From Candidatus Defluviibacillus avedoerensis (lineage in GTDB: Bacteria > Pseudomonadota > Gammaproteobacteria > Burkholderiales > Burkholderiaceae_C), in the NCBI GenBank assembly GCA_016703665.1, contig JADJBS010000014.1, forward strand, positions 1 to 18,883: a stretch of DNA of 18,883 bases, in the 5' to 3' direction. How positions within the stretch are numbered: the first letter of the stretch is position 1; each line of letters begins with the position of its first letter. Positions 1 to 8,023 of the stretch are shown here, in pieces. The position numbers and the translations under genes were made by a program. A model generated the notes under the pieces. It saw only the letters and a program-made list of their open reading frames with translations. It was not told the origin of the DNA and ran no database searches.

Positions 1-408
1 GATGTGGTGGGCGTGGCCGACTGGTCGCGTCTGATGGATTCATGGCCCCCCTTCTGGCGCAGCCGCCACGTATTCACCCGCTTTTATGGTGACGCCAATG
101 TGCCCGCCGAACGTGCACAGATGCGCGCCAACTCGCCCATCAGCCAGCTCGACAAAATCAAGGCACCCCTGCTGGTGATCCACGGCGCCAACGATGTGCG
201 CGTGCTCAAGGGCGACTCAGACGATGTGGTGGCCGCACTCAAGGCGCGAAACCACCCGGTGGACTACCTGGTGTTTGCCGACGAGGGCCACAGCATCAGC
301 AAATGGCGCAACCGCCTGGCCATGTGGCGCACGGTGGAAGACACGCTGGCTACCTGCCTGGGTGGGCGCAGCAATGGATTTGACTACTTCCAGTTGATGC
401 CTAGATGA
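1..408 (+). CDS. Alpha/beta hydrolase, prolyl oligopeptidase (S9) type, C-terminal part
   Basis: The frame is open from the first base, so the gene begins upstream of the window; the stop is TGA at 406-408. The visible 135 codons match the end of a peptidase S9 / acylaminoacyl-peptidase-like catalytic domain. The segment LLVIHGANDVRV carries the catalytic Asp (codon 193-195) and DEGHS carries the catalytic His (codon 289-291), spaced as in this fold. The nucleophile serine should lie upstream and is not visible. These enzymes usually cleave short peptides or act as esterases. The last ten or so residues, after the final helix, look like a family-variable tail. The gene converges on the acyl-CoA ligase with only 10 bp between the two stops and no room for a separate terminator. 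The fold is secure; peptidase versus esterase cannot be decided. Confidence 0.8.
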   Translation, partial: DVVGVADWSRLMDSWPPFWRSRHVFTRFYGDANVPAERAQMRANSPISQLDKIKAPLLVIHGANDVRVLKGDSDDVVAALKARNHPVDYLVFADEGHSISKWRNRLAMWRTVEDTLATCLGGRSNGFDYFQLMPR

Positions 409-418
409 GGGAACTTTG

Positions 419-2055
419 TCAAACGCGTTGATGAAAGGTACCGCCGTATTGTTTTCTTAGCTCAGCTTTTTGTACTTTACCCGTCCCGCCTACCGGCAAG
501 GCCTCCAGAAAAATAACGTCATCAGGCACCCACCATTTGGCCATCTTGTCTTCAAGAAATTGAAGAATCTCAGCCTTCTCCAAATTGGCTCCTGGTTTCC
601 GCACGATAAACAACAAGGGACGCTCATCCCACTTGGGATGCTCTTGATACCAATCACAGCGGCCATGGCAACCGATGGGTGGGCGACGGCAGCATTTTCC
701 AGGTCAATTGAGCTGATCCACTCGCCGCCAGTTTTGATCACGTCCTTGGTCCGGTCCCGAATTTGCATGATGCCGGCAGCATCGATAGTCGCAATATCTC
801 CTGTCGCAAACCAGCCATCCACTAAAGGCGATTTTTCGCCTTTGTAATACGAGGAAAGAATCCAGTGACCACGGATCATCAGTTCACCCTGCGATACGCC
901 ATCACGAGGCAGAGACTTTCCGGTCTCGTCAATGATCTTGATCTCGACGCCAAATGCACTGCGCCCCTGTTTTGCAAGCAAGGCGTGCTTTTCTTCTTGC
1001 GACCAGCCCTTACTTTGGGGAGGCAAGGTACCCATGGTTCCAATGGCAGTGGTTTCGGTCATGCCCCAGCCATGGCGTACTTCAACCTGATAGGTATCCA
1101 TGAATTTGGCAATCAAGGCCTGGGGCATGGCTGAGCCACCGACACCTGTTCTGCGCATCGTGGTGAAGCGCAAACCGTTGTGCTCAACGTAAGCGAGAAG
1201 GCCTTGCCAAATAGTTGGAACCCCGGCGCTGATGGTGACGCCCTCAGACTCCATCAACTCGTAAAGCGACTGACCATCAAGTTTCGGACCAGGAAGTACT
1301 AACTTTGCACCGCCAATTGGTGCTGAATAGGGTATGCACCAGGCGTTGATGTGAAACATCGGAACCACAGGCAGCACGGCGTCATTGGGTGACAGAGAGA
1401 GAATGCCCGGCATACAGCCTGCCATTGCATTGAGCACGATGGCCCTGTGCGAGTACAAAACGCCCTTCGGATGGCCAGTCGTTCCTGACGTGTAGCACAT
1501 CGCTGCAGCGAGCCGTTCGTCGAATTGTGGCCATTCGAACTGGTCACTGGACCCTGCAATGAGTTCATCGTACGACTGAACATTGGCCACACCTTCGATA
1601 GCAGGCGTGTTGGCGGCATCAGTGAGACACACCCATGTGTGCACCCCTGGGCAATGCGGCGCGACGCTTTGAACAAGGGGTGCAAAGCTTGAATCGAAAA
1701 AAACAGCTCGGTCTTCCGCGTGATTGATGACATAAATGAGTTGTTGCGTATGAAGGCGTGGGTTGCTAGTGTGCATGACCATGCCACTGCCTGAAACTGC
1801 GTAATACAACTCCAAGTGTCGATGGTTGTTCCATGCGATTGAGCCAACGGCCTCCCCTTGCTTCAGCCCCAGCCTTTTCAAGGCATTGGCAAGCTGGCGC
1901 GCACGCACGGCGCACTGTGCGTAGGTATATCGGAACAGGGATCCATTGGTTTCCCTGGAGACAACTTCAACATCGCCGAACTGCTGGGCAGCGTGATCAA
2001 TCACGCTCGACAGCAGCAGAGGGCGTTCCATCATCAGGCCATTCTGCTGCATCAC
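419..2055 (-). pseudogene. AMP-forming fatty-acyl-CoA ligase (ANL superfamily), frameshifted near its 3' end
   Basis: This would activate a carboxylic acid to its acyl-CoA using ATP and CoA. From the GTG at 2055 (an ATG follows at once at 2052) the protein shows the AMP-binding P-loop TSGTTGHPKG at about residues 189-198, GWGMTETT at about 330-337, and the hinge region with TGD and RDRTKDVIKTGGEW. The frame then breaks at about 641-645, where the minus strand reads ATC AAG AG CAT. Family members have one residue between this Ile and HPKWDERPLL, so an extra AG (or one lost base) best explains the shift. In the next frame the homologous C-terminus continues to a TGA at 419-421 and includes GGTGKVQK, with the lysine needed for adenylation. 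The shifted frame ends at 490 without that lysine. It lies 19 bp downstream of the LivK-like gene and probably belongs to the same operon. A sequencing error is possible. Confidence 0.85.
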
Positions 2056-2074
2056 GTACTCTCGAAAGGTTAGT

Positions 2075-3322
2075 TTAGGGACGAGTCATCTGGCAGGAAG
2101 TGGGTTGTGCACTCACGTAGGAGTCCCAAACAACCTCCGAACGGAAGCCATATCCCGTCTTCTCTGCGTCGTACTTAACACCTTTGCTGCCCTGCTTGGC
2201 CCAAATGCCCAGGAAGAGAGGCGCTAACAACTGGTGATCGGTCTTCCGCATTTCCACTTCGCCAATCGGACTCTTGTAACGCATGCCCTCTAACGCGTAG
2301 GCGACTTTCTTGGGGTCGGAGGAACTGGCCTTTTGAATTGCCGAAGACAACATGCTCAGAGAATTCCAATGGGCTGCGAAGATGAAGTCTTCGTTGTACT
2401 TTGCCTTGTAGGCAAGGTAAGTCTTCTCAAGTTCCGGTGTTGGCGCGTTGTGGCCCCAGTTCCAGATCACCCCTACTTTTTCGGCACCCCATTCCCGAAG
2501 TTCGGCTGGGGTTCCCGGGTTATTGGCGTTCATGGTGAAGAAGTTGATGTTCAAGCCGGTTTCTTTTGCTGCCTTGAAGAACAGGGTCAAATCGCTGCCC
2601 CAGTTCGACGTGATCACGGTGTCTGCACCACTGGCTTTGATCTTGGCGACATAGGGTGCGAAGTCACGCACTTGCGCAATGGGGATCATGTCGTCCCCCA
2701 CAATCTGCACGTCAGGGCGCTTTCGTGCAAGGTAATTGCGCGAGGCTTTCGCAACTTGCTGCCCGTGGCTGTAGTTTTGGTTAAAAAGAAAGACTTTCTT
2801 GACGTCCGCACGCTTGGTGAGGTAAGTCGTTAAGGCTTCAATTTTCATTTCGCTTGAGGGATAGAAGCGGAAATGCCAAAAATTGCAACGCTCATTGGTC
2901 AGCATCGGATCCATGGCGGAGTAGTTCAGGAAAACCACGGCCTTGTCGGGTTCACGCTCAGCCAACTTTCCAATCGCTTCAGATAAAGCCAACGCCACGC
3001 CGGATCCACCGCCCTGCGTAATGTAGTGAATCCCTTGGTCTACGGCAGACCTCAACGCCGTAACACTGTCTTGAGGCGAACCTTTTCCATCAAAAGGAAC
3101 GACCTCAAACTTGGTGTCGTTGCCTTTGGCTTTTGCGTTGAGTTGCAGCACGACTTCACGCAACTGGTTCAAAGAACCTTCGCCAGTCTTTGCAAATGGA
3201 CCAGACAACACTTCAATGAAGGCGATCTTGACCGTCTCCGCATTGACCGAAAGGCTGCTCAATGAGCCAAGACAAACGGCAATCGCCAAAGAGTTCAACT
3301 TCAATAAGGATCTGCAGTTCAT
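2075..3322 (-). CDS. Branched-chain amino acid-type ABC transporter substrate-binding protein (LivK-like)
   Basis: The 415-residue product has a Sec signal peptide: a basic start, a hydrophobic stretch at about residues 11-24 and a likely cut near VNA|ETV. The mature part matches the Peripla_BP_6 (type I periplasmic binding) fold, beginning TVKIAFIEVLSGPFAKTG and containing QGGGSGVALALSEAI. Family members bind branched-chain amino acids, amides, urea or aromatic acids and pass them to LivHM/LivGF permeases. No such permease or ATPase genes lie in this window, so the receptor is orphaned here. It sits between a Bug receptor and an acyl-CoA ligase, which hints at an organic or aromatic acid ligand; that is inference. 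The ribosome site is weak (GGGGC about 9 nt before ATG). The 133 bp upstream leaves room for its own promoter, but none is convincing. Confidence 0.88.
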   Translation of the reverse strand: MNCRSLLKLNSLAIAVCLGSLSSLSVNAETVKIAFIEVLSGPFAKTGEGSLNQLREVVLQLNAKAKGNDTKFEVVPFDGKGSPQDSVTALRSAVDQGIHYITQGGGSGVALALSEAIGKLAEREPDKAVVFLNYSAMDPMLTNERCNFWHFRFYPSSEMKIEALTTYLTKRADVKKVFLFNQNYSHGQQVAKASRNYLARKRPDVQIVGDDMIPIAQVRDFAPYVAKIKASGADTVITSNWGSDLTLFFKAAKETGLNINFFTMNANNPGTPAELREWGAEKVGVIWNWGHNAPTPELEKTYLAYKAKYNEDFIFAAHWNSLSMLSSAIQKASSSDPKKVAYALEGMRYKSPIGEVEMRKTDHQLLAPLFLGIWAKQGSKGVKYDAEKTGYGFRSEVVWDSYVSAQPTSCQMTRP

Positions 3323-3455
3323 GTTTGTTTGCCCCGTTGTAAAAATAGTCCATGAGTCATTTGAATTGTGCGGTAGGGAGTGACTTTGTCATCCAGTTCA
3401 TCCCTATCAGTTGTCACTGCCGGGACTTTCGGGAAGGCAAATCCTGTCGGTCAAA

Positions 3456-4430
3456 TCACTCCGACGGAATGCCCGCCGCCTTGATGACCTTGCTCCATTT
3501 GACCAGGTCAGACTTGATCAGTGCGGCGTAATCCTGCGGTGTTCCACCCTGAATATCAATGCCTGCGGCTTCCAGTTTTGCGCGCACGTCAGGCAGTTTC
3601 AGCGCCGCGTTGATTTCAGCATTGAGCTTGTTGATGATCGCCTTGGGCGTGCCTGCTGGTGCCAGAAAACCGCCATTGGTGTTGGCGTCATAGGCCTTCA
3701 GTCCCTGTTCGTCAGCGGTAGGTACGTCTGGCATGGCGGCTGTACGTTTGAGCGTTGACACCGCGACAGCGCGGACGTTACCCGCTTTCACCTGAGACTG
3801 GATCGCGCTGATGGTGTCGATGTAAAGCGCCGTGCGTCCGGCCAGCAGATCTGGGTGGGCAGCCGAAGAGCCCTTGTAGGGCACCAGCAGCATGTCTGCA
3901 CCTGTTGCCATGCGGAACATCTCGGCAGCCATTTCCTGTGCACTGCCACGGCCTGACGTCGCCACTTTGGCCTTGTCTGGATTGGCCCTCATCCAGGTCA
4001 CAAACTCGGGCAGCGTCTTGGCGGGGATTTGGGGGTAGATCGCAAACACCAGGGGTACCACATGGGTGTAGACAATAGGTTCAAAACTGGTCTCTGGGTC
4101 CCATCCTAGGTTCTTGAACAGGAACTTATTGATGTTGTGGCTGCCTCCCACAATGCCAATGGTGTAGCCGTCGGGCGCAGCTTTGGCAAGGGCGTCGGTG
4201 CCGATGTTGTTGGACGCACCGGGCTTGTTATCGACGATAACCGCCTGCCCCAGCGCTGCAGAGAGCTTGTCGCCAACAACGCGGGCCAAGGTGTCAATGG
4301 CACCGCCGGGTGGCGCTGGCACGATGATCTTGATGGCGCGCGTGGGGTAGGTCTGGGCTGTTGCCAGGTTGTGCGACAGGGCAAGCGACGCCAACACGGC
4401 GAAGGTCTTGATCAATGATGTGAGTTGCAT
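3456..4430 (-). CDS. Bug family (TctC-like) tripartite tricarboxylate transporter substrate-binding protein
   Basis: The 324-residue product has a signal peptide of about 25 residues ending near ATAQ and then the Bug signature region: YPTRAIKIIVPAPPGGAID at about 27-45, DNKPGASNNIGTDALAKAAPDG at about 67-88, and the typical C-terminal APAGTPKAIINKLN. Bug proteins are high-affinity periplasmic receptors for carboxylates, amino acids or other small acids, and are hugely expanded in Burkholderiales. Many have no dedicated TctA/TctB membrane genes nearby, and none is present here. The start is well fixed: AGGAGA lies 7-8 nt before the ATG. The gene follows the short-chain dehydrogenase by 16 bp, so the two are almost certainly co-transcribed. 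The ligand cannot be read from the sequence. Confidence 0.93.
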   Translation of the reverse strand: MQLTSLIKTFAVLASLALSHNLATAQTYPTRAIKIIVPAPPGGAIDTLARVVGDKLSAALGQAVIVDNKPGASNNIGTDALAKAAPDGYTIGIVGGSHNINKFLFKNLGWDPETSFEPIVYTHVVPLVFAIYPQIPAKTLPEFVTWMRANPDKAKVATSGRGSAQEMAAEMFRMATGADMLLVPYKGSSAAHPDLLAGRTALYIDTISAIQSQVKAGNVRAVAVSTLKRTAAMPDVPTADEQGLKAYDANTNGGFLAPAGTPKAIINKLNAEINAALKLPDVRAKLEAAGIDIQGGTPQDYAALIKSDLVKWSKVIKAAGIPSE

Positions 4431-4446
4431 AAAGGTCTCCTAAAAA

Positions 4447-5211
4447 TCAGCCTCGCCCTACAAAGGGCATGGCGCTGGCCATGATGGTCATATTGAGCAC
4501 GTTGGTGGACAAAGGCAGGGCGGCAATCTGGCGCACCGCGTTTGCGATGTGATGGGCGTCGAACATGGGTTCGGGGGCAAGGGCGCCGTTGGCCTGTAAG
4601 ACCCCGCGCGTCATACGCTCTGACAGCTCGGTCAGCGCATTGCCAATGTCGATCTGGCTGGCCACGATGTTGAAGGCGCGACCGTCCAGCGCCAATGATT
4701 TTGTGATGCCTGAGACGGCGTGTTTGCTGGCGGTGTAGGGCGCGGTGAAAGGGCGTGGCGTGTGCGCCGAGATGGATCCGTTATTGATGATGCGCCCACC
4801 CTGTGGCGACTGGCGGCGCATCAAGCCAAAGGCGGCCCGTGCACACAGGAAAACGCCGGTGATATTGGTGTTCAGCACGTTGAACCACTTTTCCAGCGGC
4901 AGTTCATCCATGGGCACAGCGGGGGCGTTGACGCCCGCGTTGTTGAACAACAGGTCCAGCCGCCCGTAGGTGCGTTCGATGGTGTCGAACAGCGCCTGCA
5001 CACTGGTCGGATCTGTCACATCGGTAGGAACGGCCATGCCGGACTGACCGCGCGCGGTAGCTTCAGCCACCAGTGCATGGAGTGGCTCTGCACGACGGCC
5101 CGCCAGCACGACTGTCCAGTTGTCTTCCATCAGGCCAAGCGCAGCGGCGCGGCCGATGCCGCTGCCAGCGCCAGTGACCAGCGCGATTTTTTGGTCGGTA
5201 TTTGTCGTCAT
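4447..5211 (-). CDS. Short-chain dehydrogenase/reductase (classical SDR)
   Basis: This is a 254-residue NAD(P)-dependent oxidoreductase of the usual classical SDR length. It has the cofactor glycine motif TGAGSGIG at residues 13-20, NNAG at 90-93, a catalytic Ser at 146, and Tyr159 and Lys163 in YTASK. Two arginines at 39-40, just after the second beta strand, favour NADP(H), though this is only a rule of thumb. The product should reduce or oxidise a hydroxyl/keto group in the cytoplasm. Its start codon overlaps the FAH-family stop by four bases (ATGA, 5208-5211), so translation is coupled. The operon partners, an FAH enzyme and a 2-hydroxyacid dehydrogenase, suggest a pathway for a hydroxy or keto acid. 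The substrate is unknown. Confidence 0.93.
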   Translation of the reverse strand: MTTNTDQKIALVTGAGSGIGRAAALGLMEDNWTVVLAGRRAEPLHALVAEATARGQSGMAVPTDVTDPTSVQALFDTIERTYGRLDLLFNNAGVNAPAVPMDELPLEKWFNVLNTNITGVFLCARAAFGLMRRQSPQGGRIINNGSISAHTPRPFTAPYTASKHAVSGITKSLALDGRAFNIVASQIDIGNALTELSERMTRGVLQANGALAPEPMFDAHHIANAVRQIAALPLSTNVLNMTIMASAMPFVGRG

Positions 5212-5930
5212 GGTGTCGCTTCAGGTTGAGAGATGGAAACTGTGAACTCGCCAATCCCTGTCACCCCGCCGCTGACTACATCGCCAATTTGCAAGGCGCC
5301 AACGCCAGCCGGTGTACCAGTGAAGATGAGGTCGCCAGGCTGAAGCGCAACCGATCGGGAAAGCATTGCCACCAGTTCGGGCACTGACCAGATCAAGTCG
5401 GACAAGTCACTGCGTTGGCGCTCAATACCGTTCACCGATAGCCAAATTGCAGCTTGCCGCGGATGGCCACAAACCGAAACGGGCACGATCGGGGCGCAAG
5501 GAGCCGAGTGGTCAAAGGCTTTGGCGGCTTCCCAAGGTTCACCTGAGCGCTTTGCGATCTGCTGAAGATCTCGTCGGGTGAGATCCAGTCCGACCGAATA
5601 ACCCCAGATGTGCAGAGGCTCCACATCCTGGGCCTGAAGGTTGCGACCTCCGACCCCAATGGCCACGACCAATTCGATCTCGTGACAAAAGTCCTGTGTG
5701 CCCGGCGGATAAGGCAGCGCGCCGCAGGCGGGTACGGCCGCGCTCGCAGGCTTCATGAACCACGGTGGCATTTCTTGTGGCGCGACGCTTTTGTCTTGAT
5801 TCCACCGATAGTTCCGTCCAATGCAGTACACACGACCGACAGGGAAAACCACTGAACTGTCAGCGACTGGCAGAGTCCTTGGCTCAAGTGGGGCAAAGGT
5901 GTAGCCAGTGTTTGTTTTTTGAAGCGTCAT
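5208..5930 (-). CDS. Fumarylacetoacetate hydrolase (FAH) family protein
   Basis: The 240-residue protein matches the small single-domain FAH family, which includes acylpyruvate hydrolases, oxaloacetate decarboxylases and 2-oxo acid hydratases or decarboxylases. Visible metal ligands are Glu84 and Glu86 in HEIELVVAIG and Asp116 in GLDLTRRD. The lid/active-site segment FTGTPAGVG lies at 203-211. These enzymes use Mg2+ or Mn2+ to cleave C-C bonds or decarboxylate keto acids. The start overlaps the upstream Bug gene by ATGA (5927-5930), and its stop overlaps the SDR start, so three genes form one coupled unit. The family is clear; the exact reaction is not, and the literal fumarylacetoacetase of tyrosine breakdown is larger and unlikely here. 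Confidence 0.92.
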   Translation of the reverse strand: MTLQKTNTGYTFAPLEPRTLPVADSSVVFPVGRVYCIGRNYRWNQDKSVAPQEMPPWFMKPASAAVPACGALPYPPGTQDFCHEIELVVAIGVGGRNLQAQDVEPLHIWGYSVGLDLTRRDLQQIAKRSGEPWEAAKAFDHSAPCAPIVPVSVCGHPRQAAIWLSVNGIERQRSDLSDLIWSVPELVAMLSRSVALQPGDLIFTGTPAGVGALQIGDVVSGGVTGIGEFTVSISQPEATP

Positions 5931-6901
5931 TCGGCGCTGATCTTCCTGCTCTTGATGATTTGGGCATAGCGCTGTCTGTCGTCAGCAATGAGCCTGACGA
6001 ACTCCTGTGGCGTCGTGGCGCGCGGCACACCTCCCAGCGAGATATACCGCGATTTGACGGCTTCGTCTGCAAGAACGGCACGAACGTCAGCGGCAATTTT
6101 CTCCACCAGATTCGGTGGTGTACCCGCCGGGGCTAACAAGCCCAGCCAGGAGATGGCGTTAAAACCTGGGATCGTGGTTTCTGCAAGGGCGGGCACGTCA
6201 GGCAGTGCTGTCAGGCGATTGCTACCTGTCACTGCCAGGGCGCGCAATTTGCCAGCCTTGATGTGGCCGGAGGCCTCCAGCACTGTCATGAAGGACAACT
6301 GGACATGCCCTGCAATCAGATCAGCGATGGCCGGCCCGCCACCCCGGTAGGGCACATGGAGGATGAAGGTACCGGTCTGGTCCTTGAACATTTCTGCCGC
6401 CAGATGGGGTGCACCGCCAGCCCCTGCGCTGCTGTAGCTCAATTGACCCGGCTTTGACTTGGCGAGCGAAATGAATTCGGCAGGCGTCTTTGCAGGCACG
6501 GTGGGGTTCACCATCATCGCCAGTGGAAGCTCCGCAATCAGGGAGATTGGCGCAAACGCCGTGTCGGCGTCGTAAGGCAACTTGGCATAAAGAGATGGGT
6601 TGATGGCTTGCGTACCGATGTTGCCAAGCAGCAAGGTGTAGCCATCAGGCTTTGCTTTGGAGACCAAGTCTGCGCCTATCTGTCCGGCGGCCCCCCCCTT
6701 GTTGTCGATCACAACAGGCTGCCCCCAACGTTTGCTGAGTTGTTCGGCCAGAATTCGTCCCCCGGTGTCAGTCCCCCCGCCCGGCGGGAACGGCACAACC
6801 AGCGTGACCGGGCGTGAGGGGTAGGGCTGGGCGAAAGCAGGCATGAACATTGTCCAGCCCAGAATGAGGGTCAGCGCTGTGGCGCGGAATCGGGTGAGCA
6901 T
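5927..6901 (-). CDS. Bug family (TctC-like) periplasmic receptor, second copy in the operon
   Basis: The 324-residue protein is the same length as the other Bug receptor at 3456-4430 but clearly different in sequence. It has a signal peptide ending near AFAQ, then YPSRPVTLVVPFPPGGGTDTGGR, DNKGGAAGQIGADLV, and PDGYTLLLGN. The frame stays open upstream to 7057, but the start is placed at the ATG at 6901 because a GGAGA ribosome site lies 7-8 nt before it, a normal signal peptide follows, and the upstream 52 residues overlap the dehydrogenase gene and are low-complexity. It lies 62 bp after the hydroxyacid dehydrogenase stop and overlaps the FAH gene by 4 bp. It probably captures an organic acid in the periplasm; ligand unknown, and no TctAB genes are near. 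Confidence 0.92.
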   Translation of the reverse strand: MLTRFRATALTLILGWTMFMPAFAQPYPSRPVTLVVPFPPGGGTDTGGRILAEQLSKRWGQPVVIDNKGGAAGQIGADLVSKAKPDGYTLLLGNIGTQAINPSLYAKLPYDADTAFAPISLIAELPLAMMVNPTVPAKTPAEFISLAKSKPGQLSYSSAGAGGAPHLAAEMFKDQTGTFILHVPYRGGGPAIADLIAGHVQLSFMTVLEASGHIKAGKLRALAVTGSNRLTALPDVPALAETTIPGFNAISWLGLLAPAGTPPNLVEKIAADVRAVLADEAVKSRYISLGGVPRATTPQEFVRLIADDRQRYAQIIKSRKISAE

Positions 6902-6908
6902 GGGGTTG

Positions 6909-6913
6909 TCTCC
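6909..6913 (-). promoter_or_regulatory. Ribosome binding site that fixes the start of the second Bug gene
   Basis: The minus strand reads GGAGA here, 7 nt before the ATG at 6901. It rules out the much longer upstream reading that would begin at 7057. The same GGAGA(C) core precedes the starts at 4430, 15540, 16780, 18376 and 18676. Confidence 0.7.
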
Positions 6914-6963
6914 GGCAGATCTGTTATTGAAGTCGGCGGTGCAAAGGTTCAGCGGGCAGACGA

Positions 6964-7917
6964 TCACGTCGTGAGGCTCATGGCTGGACGGGCTCCGGCC
7001 AGCGCCTGTGCAATGCTGTCGAGCACCATCTGACCCATGGCGGTGCGGGTCTCCCACGTGGCGCTCGCCCTGTGGGCTTGCAGCGTCACGGCATCAGACT
7101 GGCGAAGCGCTATCGGAACATGGGGCTCGTCCACGAAAACATCCAGGCCGGCACCCGCAATCTGTCCTGTGACCAGTGCTTGCGTCAGGTCTGCCTCGTT
7201 GACCAAGCGGCCACGGGCGACGTTAACTAAAAAGCCGTTTGGTCCCAGCGCCTCCAGAACAGCCGCATTGACCAGGCCTTCTGCCTTGTCTGCAGCCGCG
7301 CAGAGCACCAGTGCATCAGACTGTTGCGCAAGGCTGATGAGATCAGCCTCAAACCGGTAGGGCACATCCGCCATGGCGTGCAGATCTGTGTAGCTGATGG
7401 GGCAGCCAAAGGCGGCAGCCCTGACCGCAACAGCGCGACCAACGCGACCCATACCGACGATGCCCAGGCGCATGCCACTGAAGCGCCTCGCAAGCGGTAT
7501 CGCACTTGGCTGGGCAAAAATCTCCCATTGGCCGCCCCGCACAAAGCGGTCACCCGCACACAGGTTGCGGCAAGCCGCTATCAGCAGGCCAATGGCCAGG
7601 TCGGCCACATCCTCTGTCAACGCGCCCAATGTGGCAGTGACAGCCACACCGCGGCTGCGGCAATAAGTCAGGTCCACGGCATCGGTGCCGACGCCGTTGA
7701 TCGCCACGACTTTGACATGGGGCAACTGCGCCAGCATCTCCTGCGAGATGCCCGTGTGACCGCCGGTGATCACTGCCTGCACGGCGGCCCCTTCTTCGCG
7801 TAGCCAGGCATCTTTGTCAGTCAGCTCAAAGAATTTGTGAACGATGTACCGCGATGCCAGTTCGTCGTTGATGGCTGGGATCAGGATGGGATTGAGTTGC
7901 AGGACGTGAGGCTTCAT
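6964..7917 (-). CDS. D-2-hydroxyacid dehydrogenase (NAD(P)-dependent, glyoxylate/hydroxypyruvate reductase-like)
   Basis: The 317-residue protein has the D-isomer-specific 2-hydroxyacid dehydrogenase layout. The substrate-binding half is at about 1-100 and 290-317. The Rossmann domain has GMGRVG at 155-160. The catalytic triad is Arg235 in NVARGRLV, Glu264 in DVFVDEP and His282 in QAHRASATWETR. An acidic residue (Asp178) after the second Rossmann strand suggests NADH rather than NADPH, which is a rule of thumb. The enzyme interconverts a 2-oxo acid and its D-2-hydroxy acid in the cytoplasm. It is the first gene of the minus-strand operon and faces the HTH/citrate synthase gene across a shared regulatory region. 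No good ribosome site precedes its ATG, unlike most genes here. Confidence 0.93.
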   Translation of the reverse strand: MKPHVLQLNPILIPAINDELASRYIVHKFFELTDKDAWLREEGAAVQAVITGGHTGISQEMLAQLPHVKVVAINGVGTDAVDLTYCRSRGVAVTATLGALTEDVADLAIGLLIAACRNLCAGDRFVRGGQWEIFAQPSAIPLARRFSGMRLGIVGMGRVGRAVAVRAAAFGCPISYTDLHAMADVPYRFEADLISLAQQSDALVLCAAADKAEGLVNAAVLEALGPNGFLVNVARGRLVNEADLTQALVTGQIAGAGLDVFVDEPHVPIALRQSDAVTLQAHRASATWETRTAMGQMVLDSIAQALAGARPAMSLTT

Positions 7918-7965
7918 GTCGTTTATTCGGGGTATCTTGGCGTTGGGGCAGATGGTAGTTTCAGA

Positions 7966-7995
7966 TTGATGAAGTGGTCAATATTGATGTATAAA
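7966..7995 (+). promoter_or_regulatory. Predicted sigma-70 promoter of the HTH/citrate synthase gene
   Basis: A -35 box TTGATG (7966-7971) and a -10 box TATAAA (7990-7995) are 18 bp apart. Transcription would begin near 8002, giving a leader of about 20 nt with no Shine-Dalgarno before the ATG at 8024. The -10 box fills the spacer of the inner inverted repeat. The call is by eye only. Confidence 0.45.
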
Positions 7996-8018
7996 ATCAA
8001 TATATAAATTTTTGACCA
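7975..8018. promoter_or_regulatory. Outer inverted repeat enclosing the inner operator
   Basis: TGGTCAA (7975-7981) and TTGACCA (8012-8018) are perfect 7-bp inverted arms with 30 bp between them. They bracket the inner repeat and share one base with it on the left. Arm centres are about 37 bp apart, roughly 3.5 helical turns. They could be two half-sites for a tetramer or for a second regulator. Confidence 0.4.
7981..8003. promoter_or_regulatory. Inner inverted repeat, candidate operator around the -10 box
   Basis: Perfect 8-bp arms ATATTGAT (7981-7988) and ATCAATAT (7996-8003) flank a 7-bp spacer that contains the -10 hexamer. A dimeric protein bound here would block the promoter. AT-rich DNA makes chance repeats more likely, so this is a candidate, not a proven site. 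Confidence 0.45.
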
Positions 8019-8023
8019 ATGCT

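Larger units (their letters stand above)
7918..8023. promoter_or_regulatory. Divergent regulatory region between operon and HTH/citrate synthase gene
   Basis: This 106-bp gap separates two divergent starts (7917 minus, 8024 plus). Its right half, 7976-8013, is very AT-rich compared with the flanking genes and carries two nested perfect inverted repeats and a good sigma-70-like promoter for the plus gene. Neither divergent gene has a recognisable Shine-Dalgarno sequence. The arrangement is typical of a regulator controlling itself and the neighbouring operon from one operator. Confidence 0.6.

Noticed and set aside
6902..7057. Upstream extension of the second Bug gene to 7057
   Set aside because: It overlaps the dehydrogenase gene, is unlike any Bug N-terminus, and would place the signal peptide inside the protein. 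A ribosome site and signal peptide fix the start at 6901.
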